This document shows positions 8,524 through 17,838 of a DNA stretch of 64,000 nucleotides, piece by piece. The DNA lies in contig JAJFHD010000015.1 of NCBI GenBank assembly GCA_021775805.1, forward strand, positions 62,001 to 126,000, in the 5' to 3' direction. Both the position numbers and the translations under genes were made by a program. The notes below the pieces were generated by a model. That model was not told the DNA's origin, did not search any database, and worked only from the letters and a program-made list of their open reading frames with translations. The number at the start of each line of letters is the position of its first letter. Position 1 is the stretch's first letter. This DNA comes from Alphaproteobacteria bacterium. Its GTDB lineage: Bacteria > Pseudomonadota > Alphaproteobacteria > Rhizobiales > JAJFHC01.

Positions 8524-8598
8524 TGGTGGGCGATACTGGGATTGAACCAGTGACCTCTCCGGTGTGAACGGAACGCTCTCCCGCTGAGCTAATCGCCC
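8524..8598 (-). tRNA. tRNA-Val (anticodon CAC)
   Basis: The minus strand folds into a full cloverleaf: acceptor GGGCGAT pairs with ATCGCCC, D-arm TAGCTCAGCGGGAGAGC, anticodon loop TTCACAC (anticodon CAC, reading GUG), and T-arm CTGGTTCAATCCCAG. The 3' CCA is encoded. Length is 75 bases including CCA. Confidence 0.95.
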
Positions 8599-8747
8599 TG
8601 ACCAAGGGTATTGCCGCGCCAACAATGCGGGTGCGGTGCGGACGGCGCCGATATAATGGGCCAAATCCGGTGAAGTCAAGCACTGTGGCAGGAAGGCCGC
8701 TGTTTCTTCTTGCCGGTTGACATCTAATTGGGCACAAGCGTCGTCCC

Positions 8748-9953
8748 ATGATCGCCCCGTCCCCGCTTCCCGCCAAAACCGCCTGGCCACGCCTTATCGT
8801 GCTGTTTTCTGCCGGCGTCGCGGTCGCATTTCAGATCGGCAAGGTGCCGGGTGCCTTGCCGATGCTGTCGGTGGAGTTCGGGTTGAGCCTGTTCCTGGCA
8901 GGCTGGGTGGTGTCGGTGTTTAATGCCATCTCGGCAGGCGGCGGTGCGCTTTTCGGGGCGACGGCCGACCGTTTTGGACACCGACGTGTGGCGCTTTCAG
9001 GCATGACACTGTGCGCAGCATCCGGTGTGTTCGGTGCATATGCCCCGTCGGCGGAGTGGCTGCTGGTGAGCCGCGCCCTGGAAGGCGTCGGGTTTCTGCT
9101 GACCGTGGTTTCCATCCCACCGCTGATCCTGGCACAGACCGCCGTGCGCGACCGCGCCAAGGTGATGGGACTGTGGGGCGCCTACATGCCCGTTGGCATG
9201 GCGACTCTGCTGTTTGCATCGGGTCCTTTGCTTGAGATCATGGATTGGCGCGGCCTGTGGCTGTTGACGTCCGTGCTGATTGCAGCAATTGCCCTGTTTC
9301 TGGGCGTGATCGTGCCGCGCGGTTCGGTCGCCAAGAACCCGGACCAGCGCTTGTCGATGGACGACATGCGCCGGCTTTTAACAACGCCTGGACCGGTGCT
9401 TCTGGCCGTCACGTTCTCGTCCTATGCTGCCCAGTTCCTGGCCGTCATGTCGTTTCTGCCCCTGCTTCTGGTGGAACGCGCAGGCATTGACACAGCCGAT
9501 GCCGCCATGCTCGGCGCCGTCGCCGTGGCCGCCAATGCCATCGGCTGTTTCCTGTCGGGATTCCTGCTCGACAGGGGGCTTACGCGTTCGCAGGTGATCG
9601 TCGCCACGAGCCTTGTCATGGCGGTGTGCGGCGTTGTTACATTTCTGGATGTGTTCGCATTTCCCGTACGTTATGCCAGCGCCCTGCTGCTGTCGGCGGC
9701 CGGTGGCCTCATTCCCGGAACCCTGTTTGCCGGCACGCCGGTACACGCCCCGAGCGAACGTCAGGTCTCCAGCGTCAATGGCATGCTTTTGCAAGGGGCA
9801 GCCCTCGGTCTGTTGGTCGGGCCCCCCGCCGTGGGATTCATTGTGACAGCAGCCGGTACCTGGCAGGCCGCGCCGCTGTTTACGTTGCCTGCAGCCGTTC
9901 TGACGATCCTGTTTGCCGTGATGCTCGGGAGGCTGGAACGACTGTCGCGTTAG
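8748..9953 (+). CDS. MFS transporter
   Basis: A 401-residue integral membrane protein with about twelve hydrophobic segments in two six-helix halves. The loop between helices 2 and 3 reads GGALFGATADRFGHRRVALSG, the MFS motif A form (G-x3-D-R-x-G-x-R-R). A central hydrophilic loop (about residues 188-208) separates the halves. It probably exports or imports a small organic molecule, which cannot be specified. It reads divergently from tRNA-Val and converges on gph, so it is likely monocistronic. Confidence 0.9.
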   Translation: MIAPSPLPAKTAWPRLIVLFSAGVAVAFQIGKVPGALPMLSVEFGLSLFLAGWVVSVFNAISAGGGALFGATADRFGHRRVALSGMTLCAASGVFGAYAPSAEWLLVSRALEGVGFLLTVVSIPPLILAQTAVRDRAKVMGLWGAYMPVGMATLLFASGPLLEIMDWRGLWLLTSVLIAAIALFLGVIVPRGSVAKNPDQRLSMDDMRRLLTTPGPVLLAVTFSSYAAQFLAVMSFLPLLLVERAGIDTADAAMLGAVAVAANAIGCFLSGFLLDRGLTRSQVIVATSLVMAVCGVVTFLDVFAFPVRYASALLLSAAGGLIPGTLFAGTPVHAPSERQVSSVNGMLLQGAALGLLVGPPAVGFIVTAAGTWQAAPLFTLPAAVLTILFAVMLGRLERLSR

Positions 9954-9965
9954 ACAGACCGGTTT

Positions 9966-10643
9966 TCAGCCGAGCTGCACGAAGTCTCCGATGTTGTCCA
10001 CAAGGTCGTCGAAATGATCGATCTGCCGGTCGGGCCGGTAGGTTGCGACCGGTTCCTCGGTATACCCGAAGGTCACCGCGATCACCGGCACGTTCGCCGC
10101 CTGTGCCGCCACGATATCTGCCTGGCTGTCGCCAACCATTACCGTGGCCGCCGGTTCGCCACCGATACGGCGCATGGTCTCGAGTACATGTTCGGGATCG
10201 GGCTTGCGCACGGCAAGGGTGTCGCCGCCGACGATCGAAGAAAAGTAGGCGCCCATGTCGAGGGTATCGAGAAGCAACCGCGACATGGATTCAGGCTTGT
10301 TGGTGCACACTCCCATGGCGCAGCCGGATGCCCGCAAGGTTTTCAGCGCTGTCATGACACCGGGGAAGGGCCGGCTGGTAACGGCAATGTTAGCGCCGTA
10401 ATACTCCAGGAACTCCGGATACATCTCTTCGATTTCGTCTGTCGTCGCAGGCGTACCGGTTGCCGTCATCGCCTTTGTCATGAGCGCCTTCGCGCCCTGG
10501 CCGACCATGTGGCGTACATCCTCAAGATCAAGCCGCGAACGCCCGCGCCGGACCAGCAGAACGTTCATGGAAGCGGCAAGATCGGGCGCGGTGTCGACCA
10601 GGGTGCCGTCGAGGTCGAACAGGATCGCTGGTGTCAGGGGCAT
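9966..10643 (-). CDS. gph: Phosphoglycolate phosphatase (HAD family)
   Basis: A 225-residue HAD hydrolase with all four motifs: DLDGTLVDTAPDL (nucleophile D10, acid D12), CTNKP (motif II), VRKPDPE (motif III lysine) and MVGDSQADIVAA (motif IV aspartates). The alpha-helical cap after motif I and the overall length match Gph, which removes phosphate from 2-phosphoglycolate formed in DNA repair or oxygenase side reactions. Other HAD phosphatases (PPase, beta-PGM) are less likely given the LVDTAPDLAAS segment. Single gene, divergent from the secreted protein at 10797. Confidence 0.88.
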   Translation of the reverse strand: MPLTPAILFDLDGTLVDTAPDLAASMNVLLVRRGRSRLDLEDVRHMVGQGAKALMTKAMTATGTPATTDEIEEMYPEFLEYYGANIAVTSRPFPGVMTALKTLRASGCAMGVCTNKPESMSRLLLDTLDMGAYFSSIVGGDTLAVRKPDPEHVLETMRRIGGEPAATVMVGDSQADIVAAQAANVPVIAVTFGYTEEPVATYRPDRQIDHFDDLVDNIGDFVQLG

Positions 10644-10796
10644 TGAGATTTTACTTTAAGTGAAAGGTGAGAGGAAAAACCGGCCACCGATTGCCGAAGA
10701 CCAGAATCGATACTTTAAGAGCAGCCCGATTGTGATTCAATTTCAAAACCTTACGACCATGAGATAAACTGCGCTATATTCCCGGAGGCGTGTTCG

Positions 10797-11267
10797 TTGC
10801 GTTGGACAATTCCATTGATTGCGGCCCTTGTTGTCACCTATGCGCAGGCCCTTGCCGGTGCCGGCCGTACGCATCCACCGGCCGGCTTCTTTGCAGGAAG
10901 TTACATTGTTGTCGGCAAGGCGGCGGATAATGGCGGGGTTTATGACGGCACAGCGACTATTGACGTCGTCGGCGAGGAGTTTCGGCTTTACAAGCGGTTT
11001 GGCGGCCTGGTCACAACCTGGCCGGGCCGCTTTGAAGTGCCCATGCCGCCGGGAGAGGGCACCGTTCTGCGTTTCCGCAACGTGAAATCGAAGATCGTGT
11101 CGACCTGCCTCTGGACGGTGGATTTAGACAATTATCCAAGATTAAGTTGCCTGATTCCGATACGCGAAAGGGATGGGCCTGCCACAGTGCCCGGCCTCGA
11201 GGTCTTCTATCCGGTGTCGTCATGGCCGGGGACAGCAAAGGAAATCTTCACGTTCCCCAAACCATAG
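10797..11267 (+). CDS. Secreted hypothetical protein
   Basis: A 156-residue protein starting at TTG, supported by GGAGG at 10784-10788 with 8-base spacing. Residues 1-21 (MRWTIPLIAALVVTYAQALAG) form a signal peptide. The mature part begins with a GSYIVVGKAADNGGVYDGTATI segment of the kind seen in lipocalin-like or fibronectin-binding-like beta-rich secreted proteins, but no named family is certain. Two cysteines near residues 107 and 122 could form a disulfide. It stands alone in a divergent intergenic context, and its function is unknown. Confidence 0.65.
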   Translation: MRWTIPLIAALVVTYAQALAGAGRTHPPAGFFAGSYIVVGKAADNGGVYDGTATIDVVGEEFRLYKRFGGLVTTWPGRFEVPMPPGEGTVLRFRNVKSKIVSTCLWTVDLDNYPRLSCLIPIRERDGPATVPGLEVFYPVSSWPGTAKEIFTFPKP

Positions 11268-11338
11268 GACAAAGCCGTGAAACCAATGCGGGTTTCAATC
11301 GCCGTTGACGGGTGCAGCGTGAGACAATAGACAGACGA

Positions 11339-11929
11339 ATGCTTTCCTTTGCCCTTGCGGTCTTCTTTCTCCTGATCACCCCCGGTCCCGGCGTCCTCTC
11401 GATAGCCGGCGTCGGCTCGGGCTTTGGCTATGCGGCCGGAATCCGCTATCTGATCGGCTTGTTTTTCGGGACCAACCTGGTCGCCCTGGCGGTTGTCTCC
11501 GGCCTCGCCGCAATCGTCTTTTCGCTGCCGCAGGTGCGCACCGTGCTGCTCGTGGCCTCCGGAGCCTATCTGCTCTACCTGGCCTTCAGGATCGCGTTCT
11601 CCGGCTCCAGGATCGCCTTCATCCGGAAGCAGAGCGAACCGGGTTTCTGGGGAGGTGTGGCGCTTCAGGCGATCAACCCGAAGGCCTACGCCGTCAACAC
11701 GGCCCTTTTCACCGGGTTTGCCTTCATGCCCTCGGCATTGGCTGTCGAAACCGCCGTCAAATTCCTGATCATCAATGCGATCTGGATCCCGATCCATCTG
11801 TTGTGGCTGTGGGCTGGCGTCACCGTGCGGCGGCTGGAACTGGGCGCGCGCGTACAGTTTGCCATCAACATCGTCATGGCGCTCTCCATGCTGGCCGTGG
11901 TCGTCCTCGCAGCCCTGGCGCCGCATTGA
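11339..11929 (+). CDS. LysE family amino-acid exporter (RhtB-like)
   Basis: A 196-residue membrane protein with about six helices. It begins MLSFALAVFFLLITPGPGVLS, where TPGPG is the N-terminal LysE/RhtB signature, followed by GxGFGYAAGIRYLIGLFFG and a later LQAINPKAY (the N-P-K motif). These exporters discharge amino acids such as lysine, threonine or homoserine. A GTG at 11312 in the same frame is less likely because it would extend beyond the normal family start. An NTF2-like gene follows closely, then an EamA permease, suggesting a transport-related operon. Confidence 0.87.
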   Translation: MLSFALAVFFLLITPGPGVLSIAGVGSGFGYAAGIRYLIGLFFGTNLVALAVVSGLAAIVFSLPQVRTVLLVASGAYLLYLAFRIAFSGSRIAFIRKQSEPGFWGGVALQAINPKAYAVNTALFTGFAFMPSALAVETAVKFLIINAIWIPIHLLWLWAGVTVRRLELGARVQFAINIVMALSMLAVVVLAALAPH

Positions 11930-11957
11930 CATAGCGCGGGAGCGGAAGGAGCGCGAT

Positions 11958-12362
11958 ATGCATGACACTAACGCCGAAAGAACTGTTCAAGGCTACCTGG
12001 CAGCGATGGAAGCACGCGATCTGGATAAGGCAAAATCCATGCTCGCACCGGGATTCACCATGGTGTTTCCCGGAGGTCACGAGTTCCGGGCGCCCGAGGA
12101 GCTGGTTGCCTGGTCGACATCGCGGTACAGAAGCGTTGCCAAGACGTATGACGCTTTTGAGTCCCTTCCAACCGGCTCTGAAAGCGACGATCAAGCGATT
12201 GTCTATTGCCGTGGCACGCTCTGTGGCCAGTGGCCGGACGGTACCGCCTTTTCAGGAATTCGGTTCATCGACCGTTTCACGGTATCTGGGGGCAAGATCA
12301 CAACCCAGATGGTCTGGAACGACCTGGCGGAAGTCGTCCGTGCCCAACGTGCTGAGACCTAA
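11958..12362 (+). CDS. SnoaL/NTF2-like protein
   Basis: A 134-residue protein starting MHDTNAERTVQGYLAAMEAR, preceded by GGAAGGAG. The N-terminal helix pair, the central APGFTMVFPGGHEFRAPEEL and the C-terminal strands IRFIDRFTVSGGKITTQMVW fit the SnoaL-like/NTF2 fold. The stop TAA overlaps the next ATG by one base (12362), so it is translationally coupled to the EamA permease gene. A ligand-binding or small-molecule isomerase role is possible, but nothing specific can be read. Confidence 0.8.
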   Translation: MHDTNAERTVQGYLAAMEARDLDKAKSMLAPGFTMVFPGGHEFRAPEELVAWSTSRYRSVAKTYDAFESLPTGSESDDQAIVYCRGTLCGQWPDGTAFSGIRFIDRFTVSGGKITTQMVWNDLAEVVRAQRAET

Positions 12363-13270
12363 TGCTCGAGCTCTGGATTCCAATAACCATCGCAGCGGCC
12401 TTCTTTCAGAACCTGCGTTCGGCCCTGCAAAAGCACATCAAGGGCAGATTATCGACTGTGGGCGCGGCCTACGCCCGTTTTTTCTATGCCTGGCCCCTAG
12501 CAGTCGCCTATGCCGCCGGGCTCAACCTCTTGGGCGGGTATCCCCTGCCGTCGCCAAACCTGACTTTCCTCGCCTATTGCACTTTGGGAGGCATGACCCA
12601 GATCCTGTTCACCGTGCTCTTGTTATGGATGTTTTCCTTCAAGAGCTTTGCCGTCGGCACAACATTTTCCAAGCTCGAAGTCATTATGGTGGCACTCCTG
12701 GGAGCCGTGCTTTTGGGCGACGGGCTGTCCTATCCGGCGATGCTCGCGATCGTCATCAGCGCCTTCGGCGTGGTTGCCCTTTCGATCGGGCAATCGAAGC
12801 TCACCTGGGCTTCCCTGATGTCTGGTCTGGCGGAAAAGACCACATTGATCGGCCTGGCGTCGGCCGCGTTCCTCGGCGCGTCGTCGGTTCTTTACAGAGG
12901 CGCGTTGCTGGCTTTGGGCGACGACAATTTTGTGATGGCGGCGGCTTACGCGTTGAGCATCAGCCTGATCATCCAGACCGTTATCATGGGCACATATATC
13001 GTTTGGCGTGAGCCGGGTGAGTTCACCCGGGTGATCCGGAACTGGCGCTGGGCCGGTGCCGTCGGCGTCGCCGGCATGATGGCGTCGGTGGCCTGGTTCA
13101 CCGCTTTCACGCTGCAGAATGCAGCCTACGTCCGGGCCTTGGGCCAGATCGAGCTTGTTTTCACCTTCCTGGCAGCGACCCTCATTTTCCGGGAAAAGGT
13201 CGAGCGCGCCGAGGTCATCGGTATCATCCTCATTGCCGGTGCAATTCTCCTTCTGGTTTTGGCTGCATGA
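12362..13270 (+). CDS. EamA/DMT superfamily permease
   Basis: A 302-residue protein with ten predicted helices in two EamA repeats. The first ends VVALSIGQSKL, the second ends VIGIILIAGAILLLVLAA. The polar helix-9 region AYVRALGQIELVFTFLAATLIFREK carries the family pattern (G-x-E-x3-T). Members export metabolites such as amino acids or nucleotides. Its start overlaps the stop of the NTF2-like gene by one base, so the two are coupled. LysE upstream and EamA here suggest an efflux operon. Confidence 0.88.
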   Translation: MLELWIPITIAAAFFQNLRSALQKHIKGRLSTVGAAYARFFYAWPLAVAYAAGLNLLGGYPLPSPNLTFLAYCTLGGMTQILFTVLLLWMFSFKSFAVGTTFSKLEVIMVALLGAVLLGDGLSYPAMLAIVISAFGVVALSIGQSKLTWASLMSGLAEKTTLIGLASAAFLGASSVLYRGALLALGDDNFVMAAAYALSISLIIQTVIMGTYIVWREPGEFTRVIRNWRWAGAVGVAGMMASVAWFTAFTLQNAAYVRALGQIELVFTFLAATLIFREKVERAEVIGIILIAGAILLLVLAA

Positions 13271-13361
13271 CCTTGAAGCGCATGAGGCGCTTTCCGTTCG
13301 GCATCATTTGAGGCATGATCGCTGCAACCATGTGGAACTTTCAACGACAGGATCGGCATTC

Positions 13362-15227
13362 GTGAGGTTCGCTGTTGGCATATTGACCATCGGGTTGCTT
13401 CTGCTCGGGCATGGCCTGGCTCAGGCGGAAACCCGGGTCGCCCTGGTCATCGGCAATTCGAACTACCAGAACGTCTCGAGCCTGCCCAACCCGGCCAACG
13501 ATGCCGCCGACATGACGGCCATGCTCAAGCGCATGGGCTTCAAGGTGCGCGAGGCGCGCGATCTGGGGGTCAACGCCATGCGTGCGACCCTGGCTCAGTT
13601 CAGCGACGATACCGTAGGCGCCGATGTTGCCGTGGTGTTCTATGCCGGGCACGGCATGGAGGTCGACAAGCAGAACTATCTGATCCCGGTGGATGCCAGA
13701 CTGGCCACCGACCGGCGCGTCCGGTTCGAAGCCATTCATCTCGATGACGTAACCGGCGCCATGGAAGGCGTGAAGGGCTTGTCGATCGTCCTGCTCGATG
13801 CCTGCCGCAACAATCCGTTCATAAGGTCCATGAAAAAGACGTCCGCGTCGCGCAGCGTCGGCAGGGGACTGGCGCGGGTCGAACCGCAGGCGGGATCCCT
13901 GATTGGTTTTGCCGCCCAGGCCGGCACGATCGCCGATGACGGCAAGGGCCGCAACAGTCCCTACACAAAGGCCCTGCTTTCGCATCTGCCCGAACCGGGT
14001 GTCGATCTGCGGCTGACATTCGCTAAGGTCCGCGACACGGTCATGAAACTCACCGGCAGGGCGCAGCAGCCGTTCACCTACAGTTCGCTTCCGGGCAGAA
14101 ACATTTACCTCACAACGCCGGAAAAACCGCAGGTCAAGGCGCCGGCGGCGTCACCGGCCTTGGCAGCTGACAAGGAAACCGTTTTCTGGAGCACCATCAA
14201 GAACAGCAAGAACCCCAGCATGTTCAACGAGTACCTGAAACAGTTTCCGAACGGAACGTTTGCCGGGATTGCGCGTGTGAGGCTTGTGGAGCTGCAAAAG
14301 CAAGCGCTGGTCGGAGCCGCGCCGCTCGTCAAGCCCGCGCCCAGAGCGGATGCAGGCGCGATTCGGGTGGGCAGTACATTCCGCGATTGCACGGGATGTC
14401 CGGAGATGGTCGTGATTCCGCCCGGTTCCTTCGTCATGGGGTCTCCGGCGGGCGAGAAGGGGCGCGCAAAGGATGAAGGCCCGGCGCACCGGGTTTCGAT
14501 TCCTGAGGCATTTGCGGTTGGCAAATTTGAAGTCACCGTTGAAGAGTTTACCACCTTCGCAAAGGAGGCGGGGCTTCTGACACTCAGCATTTACAACAAG
14601 GAGAAGGAATGCTGGGTCTATGACAAGAAAGCCAAGTGGAAAAAGAGGCAGGGTCGATACTGGCAAAAACCGGGCTTCCCTCAAGGCAGGTCGCATCCGG
14701 TTGTGTGCGTCAGCTGGAACGATGCGGCGGCCTACGTCGATTGGCTGAACGGCAAGGTTTCGGGCACACCCTACCGGCTGCTGTCCGAGGCCGAGTGGGA
14801 ATATGCCGCCCGCGGTGGTTCAACCGAACCCTATGGCTTCCCGGCGGCAGGGGCACAGGTTTGCCGCTTCGCCAATGGCGCGGACCGGACCGTCAAAACC
14901 ACGTTTGCCTGGGCCAATCGCCAATGTTCGGACGATATCGCCTTTACGGCGCCCGTCGGCTCGTTTCCGCCCAACAGGTTCGGCCTGCACGACATGATCG
15001 GCAATGTCTGGGAGTGGGTCGCGGATTGCTGGCACGATTCCTATCGCAATGCTCCCGCCGACGGCAGCGCCTGGACCCGCGGCAAGCAGTGCGGCTACAA
15101 GGTTTTGCGCGGTGCATCCTGGAACATGAGCATTGCTGAATTCCGATCCGCCAACCGTAGCAAGCTGGCAAACCAGGCCCGGGCGATTGCCAACGGGTTC
15201 CGGGTTGCCAGGACTCTCTCGCCGTGA
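13362..15227 (+). CDS. Caspase-like peptidase fused to a formylglycine-generating-enzyme (SUMF1) domain
   Basis: The frame opens upstream, but the GTG at 13362 begins a signal peptide (residues 1-22, LTIGLLLLGHGLAQA), giving a 621-residue product. Residues 24-250 are a C14 caspase fold: the family start TRVALVIGNSNYQN, catalytic H97 in VVFYAGHGME and C148 in LSIVLLDACRNNPF. A linker (about 250-340) holds a KQFPNGTFAGIARVRLVELQ segment common between these modules. Residues about 345-620 are an FGE/SUMF1 domain (CPEMVVIPPGSFVMGSP, VTVEEFTTFAKEAG, EWEYAARGG, GNVWEWVADC, GFRVART). The protein is probably periplasmic. The FGE part likely binds ligands or partners rather than activating sulfatases, since no sulfatase gene is nearby. 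Confidence 0.9.
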   Translation: MRFAVGILTIGLLLLGHGLAQAETRVALVIGNSNYQNVSSLPNPANDAADMTAMLKRMGFKVREARDLGVNAMRATLAQFSDDTVGADVAVVFYAGHGMEVDKQNYLIPVDARLATDRRVRFEAIHLDDVTGAMEGVKGLSIVLLDACRNNPFIRSMKKTSASRSVGRGLARVEPQAGSLIGFAAQAGTIADDGKGRNSPYTKALLSHLPEPGVDLRLTFAKVRDTVMKLTGRAQQPFTYSSLPGRNIYLTTPEKPQVKAPAASPALAADKETVFWSTIKNSKNPSMFNEYLKQFPNGTFAGIARVRLVELQKQALVGAAPLVKPAPRADAGAIRVGSTFRDCTGCPEMVVIPPGSFVMGSPAGEKGRAKDEGPAHRVSIPEAFAVGKFEVTVEEFTTFAKEAGLLTLSIYNKEKECWVYDKKAKWKKRQGRYWQKPGFPQGRSHPVVCVSWNDAAAYVDWLNGKVSGTPYRLLSEAEWEYAARGGSTEPYGFPAAGAQVCRFANGADRTVKTTFAWANRQCSDDIAFTAPVGSFPPNRFGLHDMIGNVWEWVADCWHDSYRNAPADGSAWTRGKQCGYKVLRGASWNMSIAEFRSANRSKLANQARAIANGFRVARTLSP

Positions 15228-15296
15228 ATGACGCACACTTCTGGCGCTCCCATCCTTTTGATACAGAAAATCCGGATATTCCTTTACAGTGACAGG

Positions 15297-15941
15297 ATGA
15301 ACGTCATTCGACTCTCCGCTGTGTTGATTTGTCTGTCCTGCCTCGGCCTGCCGGTTCAGGCCGGAACATGGAAGGCGGCGGGTCTGGTGTTCAGCGACGA
15401 GTTGGGAGGCTTCAGGATAGACTCCGTTTCTGGTGCCGGCACACTTGAAGATCCGGTTGTCATCCGTCAGCGTGTCGCGGGAACCGAACCGACCGTCCTG
15501 GTCGTCCGTCTCGACCCTGATGGCGACCAGATCGGGCGGGCATTTACCGAGCGGAACTATCTCAAGATTTCCATAGTCGCGGAGATCGTCAATGAGAGCC
15601 GCAGAGCCTGGGCGGGTTTCGATTTCGAACTGCAGGAAATCCTCGGCCAGCCAAGCGTGTACCGGGATGGCTTGTCATTCGATCAGGTTCGGAGTTTCGG
15701 CAAGAGGAAATTTGTCTCCGACCGCTTCAATCTGTTTACAGATCTTACCGAACCCTATGACCGCGTCAGGTTCGAACAGGGTCATGTCGATCCCGGTGAA
15801 ATGGCGTCATTCACATATTTCGTGACTGACGTCACCCCGATCAACGAGTTCTACGTGGTTCAGGAACCGAAACTGCTGACAGCGCAGCGTGACCCTGACG
15901 GGGCGCTGATCCGGTATGCGTTTCATCGCGGCCACCCTTGA
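15297..15941 (+). CDS. Secreted hypothetical protein downstream of the caspase-FGE gene
   Basis: A 214-residue protein starting MNVIRLSAVLICLSCLGLPV, a clear signal peptide cleaved near residue 23. The ATG is preceded by AGG a few bases upstream. An upstream in-frame ATG at 15228 would overlap the stop region and bury the signal peptide, so it is rejected. The mature protein is rich in beta-strand segments (RIDSVSGAGTLEDPVVIRQR) and has no recognised family. It lies about 70 bases after the caspase-FGE gene in the same direction and could be its partner or substrate, which is inference. Confidence 0.7.
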   Translation: MNVIRLSAVLICLSCLGLPVQAGTWKAAGLVFSDELGGFRIDSVSGAGTLEDPVVIRQRVAGTEPTVLVVRLDPDGDQIGRAFTERNYLKISIVAEIVNESRRAWAGFDFELQEILGQPSVYRDGLSFDQVRSFGKRKFVSDRFNLFTDLTEPYDRVRFEQGHVDPGEMASFTYFVTDVTPINEFYVVQEPKLLTAQRDPDGALIRYAFHRGHP

Positions 15942-16077
15942 TCGTCTGAGTCCTTTGATGTATCCCGCAGGTTGCCTGTGCCGGCCTCGCCGCACGGTGG
16001 ATAGGTGTTACCGCCTTCCCGAAGCCGTCGGTCGGCGCCAGACGTTGGTCGCAGCTTGATAACGGAAGACCAGAATT

Positions 16078-16716
16078 ATGCGTGACGTACCGGAACTAGT
16101 CGAAGGATACCGCCAGTTTCTCAACGGCCGTTACCAGCAGGACGCGGCAAAATACAGGGCACTGGCGGAATCCGGTCAGAAACCCAAGACCATGGTCATC
16201 GCATGTTGTGACAGCCGGGCAGATCCGGCGACCATATTCAACGCAGCGCCCGGGCAGCTATTCGTCGTTCGCAATGTGGCAAACCTGGTGCCGCCGTTCG
16301 AACCGATCGGCGATTACCATGGCACCAGTGCCGCCCTCGAGTTTGCCGTCAACGGCCTGGAAATCGAAACAATACTGGTCATGGGCCATGCCCGCTGCGG
16401 TGGTGTCCGCGCCTATCTGGACGGACTTTATGGGCCGTCCGTCAAACGCGGCTTCATCGATCGCTGGATGACATTGTTGAATCCGGCCCGCGTTGAAGCG
16501 CTGCGGGCCACTTCAGCTTCGTCGATCGACGTTCAGCAACGCGCGCTCGAATGGGCGTCCGTGCGTCATTCCCTGGAAAACCTGCAGACCTTTCCCTTCA
16601 TCAGCGACCGTATCAAGCAAGGGCTTCTGCGGCTGCGCGGTGCCTATTTCGACATCAGCGACGGCAAACTCGCAGCCCTCGATCCCGACAGCGGTGAATT
16701 CCGTCCCCTGGACTGA
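16078..16716 (+). CDS. Beta-class carbonic anhydrase
   Basis: A 212-residue cytoplasmic zinc enzyme that interconverts CO2 and bicarbonate. Zinc and catalytic residues are visible: the C-x-D-x-R motif C43/D45/R47 in IACCDSRADP, and H104 and C107 in VMGHARCGGV. Length and the PFEPIGDYHGTSAALEFAV segment are typical of the bacterial beta class. Single gene, followed convergently by the DUF2817 gene. Confidence 0.95.
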   Translation: MRDVPELVEGYRQFLNGRYQQDAAKYRALAESGQKPKTMVIACCDSRADPATIFNAAPGQLFVVRNVANLVPPFEPIGDYHGTSAALEFAVNGLEIETILVMGHARCGGVRAYLDGLYGPSVKRGFIDRWMTLLNPARVEALRATSASSIDVQQRALEWASVRHSLENLQTFPFISDRIKQGLLRLRGAYFDISDGKLAALDPDSGEFRPLD

Positions 16717-16728
16717 CCTCTGAAATTG

Positions 16729-17838
16729 TTACCAGTCAGCCAGACCATCGAGGGTCGACACATAGACATTCAGAGTGTTGTCCACCGCACGTTCTTCCCA
16801 GTCCCGCCGCCGAGGCGCGTAATTGTCGCGGATTTCCTCTCGCAAGTCTGCCGCCTGAGGCGCATCAAGCCCGCCCTCGAAGCGCATCCAGCGCTCGAGC
16901 ATCGGTATGCGGAATGTACCCGTTGGGCCGCTCGGAGGCGAGGCGGAGCATACTTCAATAACACCGCCGGCCACGCGGGTCCGGCCCGTCAGCAGAGCAG
17001 CTATGCCTTCCACCATGACGCCTCGACGGCTCGGTCTGCGTCCGCCCCACAGGCGGTCGACCTCGTGCTCGTCGAGATTGCTGCGCCCCCACCATGATTC
17101 CGCTACCTTGAAGGCATCGGAGGATTTGTCCGAATAACACAGATAGATAAGCTCGCCATCGCCCACCGGCCCCGAATGCCAGTCGATGAGAGCAACCGCA
17201 CGTACACAGGCCGGAAGGTCGAGAATGATCCTGGCGATGATTTTCCGCGACCAGGACTCCGAATGCCCGCCAAAGTAGTACCCGTCGGGGCGAACATATT
17301 GCCCTCGGCTCAGCGCGTCATCGACTGTCCACTGTCCGTGCCGTCTGCCCAATCGAGAGACCGCATCGGCGGCTTGAGCGAGGGCGTCGTCGTCTATCGA
17401 ATTGGGACAAAGCAGGCTGTGCATGTCCTCGTATAGAAGGTTGCGGGGCAACGGGGCGGAAAAATCCACCCAGTTCCGGTTCACATCCACATTGGATTGG
17501 GTACAGCGCAGCATGTTGGCAAATCCGAACGGGTTCACCGCGTGGACCAGGATCATCGCCGTGTCGGAGGGCAGGGCGCCGGGGCCCTGGTCGGTCAGCC
17601 AGGCGGTCTGTGCGGCAGAGCCGACAAAGCCTTCAGCACCGTGCGTGCCGGAAAACGATATCAGCAGACGCGTGGCGTCTGGCGGCCCGACCCTTGCCAC
17701 ATCGACGGCCGGCGCCGGACCTTCAGATGGTGTGCTTGAAGGACGATCGAAGCTAGTTATCGACGCACTCGCATTTTCGGCCGCGGACAGGAACTTCGCG
17801 CGTGCCTCATTGTAGGTTGCCGAAAACGCATTGCTCAT
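16729..17838 (-). CDS. DUF2817 family protein (M14-like zinc carboxypeptidase fold)
   Basis: A 369-residue protein carrying the DUF2817 signature LLISFSGTHGAEGFVGSAAQ, where H and E occupy the metal-site positions of M14-type carboxypeptidases, then a second His-containing segment VALIDWHSGPVGDGE and a C-terminal GVMVEGIAAL region. No signal peptide is seen, so it is probably cytoplasmic. The substrate is unknown. It is divergent from the succinate-semialdehyde dehydrogenase gene. A metal-dependent amidase or carboxypeptidase activity is inferred from the motif only. Confidence 0.85.
   Translation of the reverse strand: MSNAFSATYNEARAKFLSAAENASASITSFDRPSSTPSEGPAPAVDVARVGPPDATRLLISFSGTHGAEGFVGSAAQTAWLTDQGPGALPSDTAMILVHAVNPFGFANMLRCTQSNVDVNRNWVDFSAPLPRNLLYEDMHSLLCPNSIDDDALAQAADAVSRLGRRHGQWTVDDALSRGQYVRPDGYYFGGHSESWSRKIIARIILDLPACVRAVALIDWHSGPVGDGELIYLCYSDKSSDAFKVAESWWGRSNLDEHEVDRLWGGRRPSRRGVMVEGIAALLTGRTRVAGGVIEVCSASPPSGPTGTFRIPMLERWMRFEGGLDAPQAADLREEIRDNYAPRRRDWEERAVDNTLNVYVSTLDGLADW

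Noticed and set aside
8398-8790. N-terminal extension of the SnoaL-like frame
   Set aside because: It runs through tRNA-Val and is therefore non-coding.
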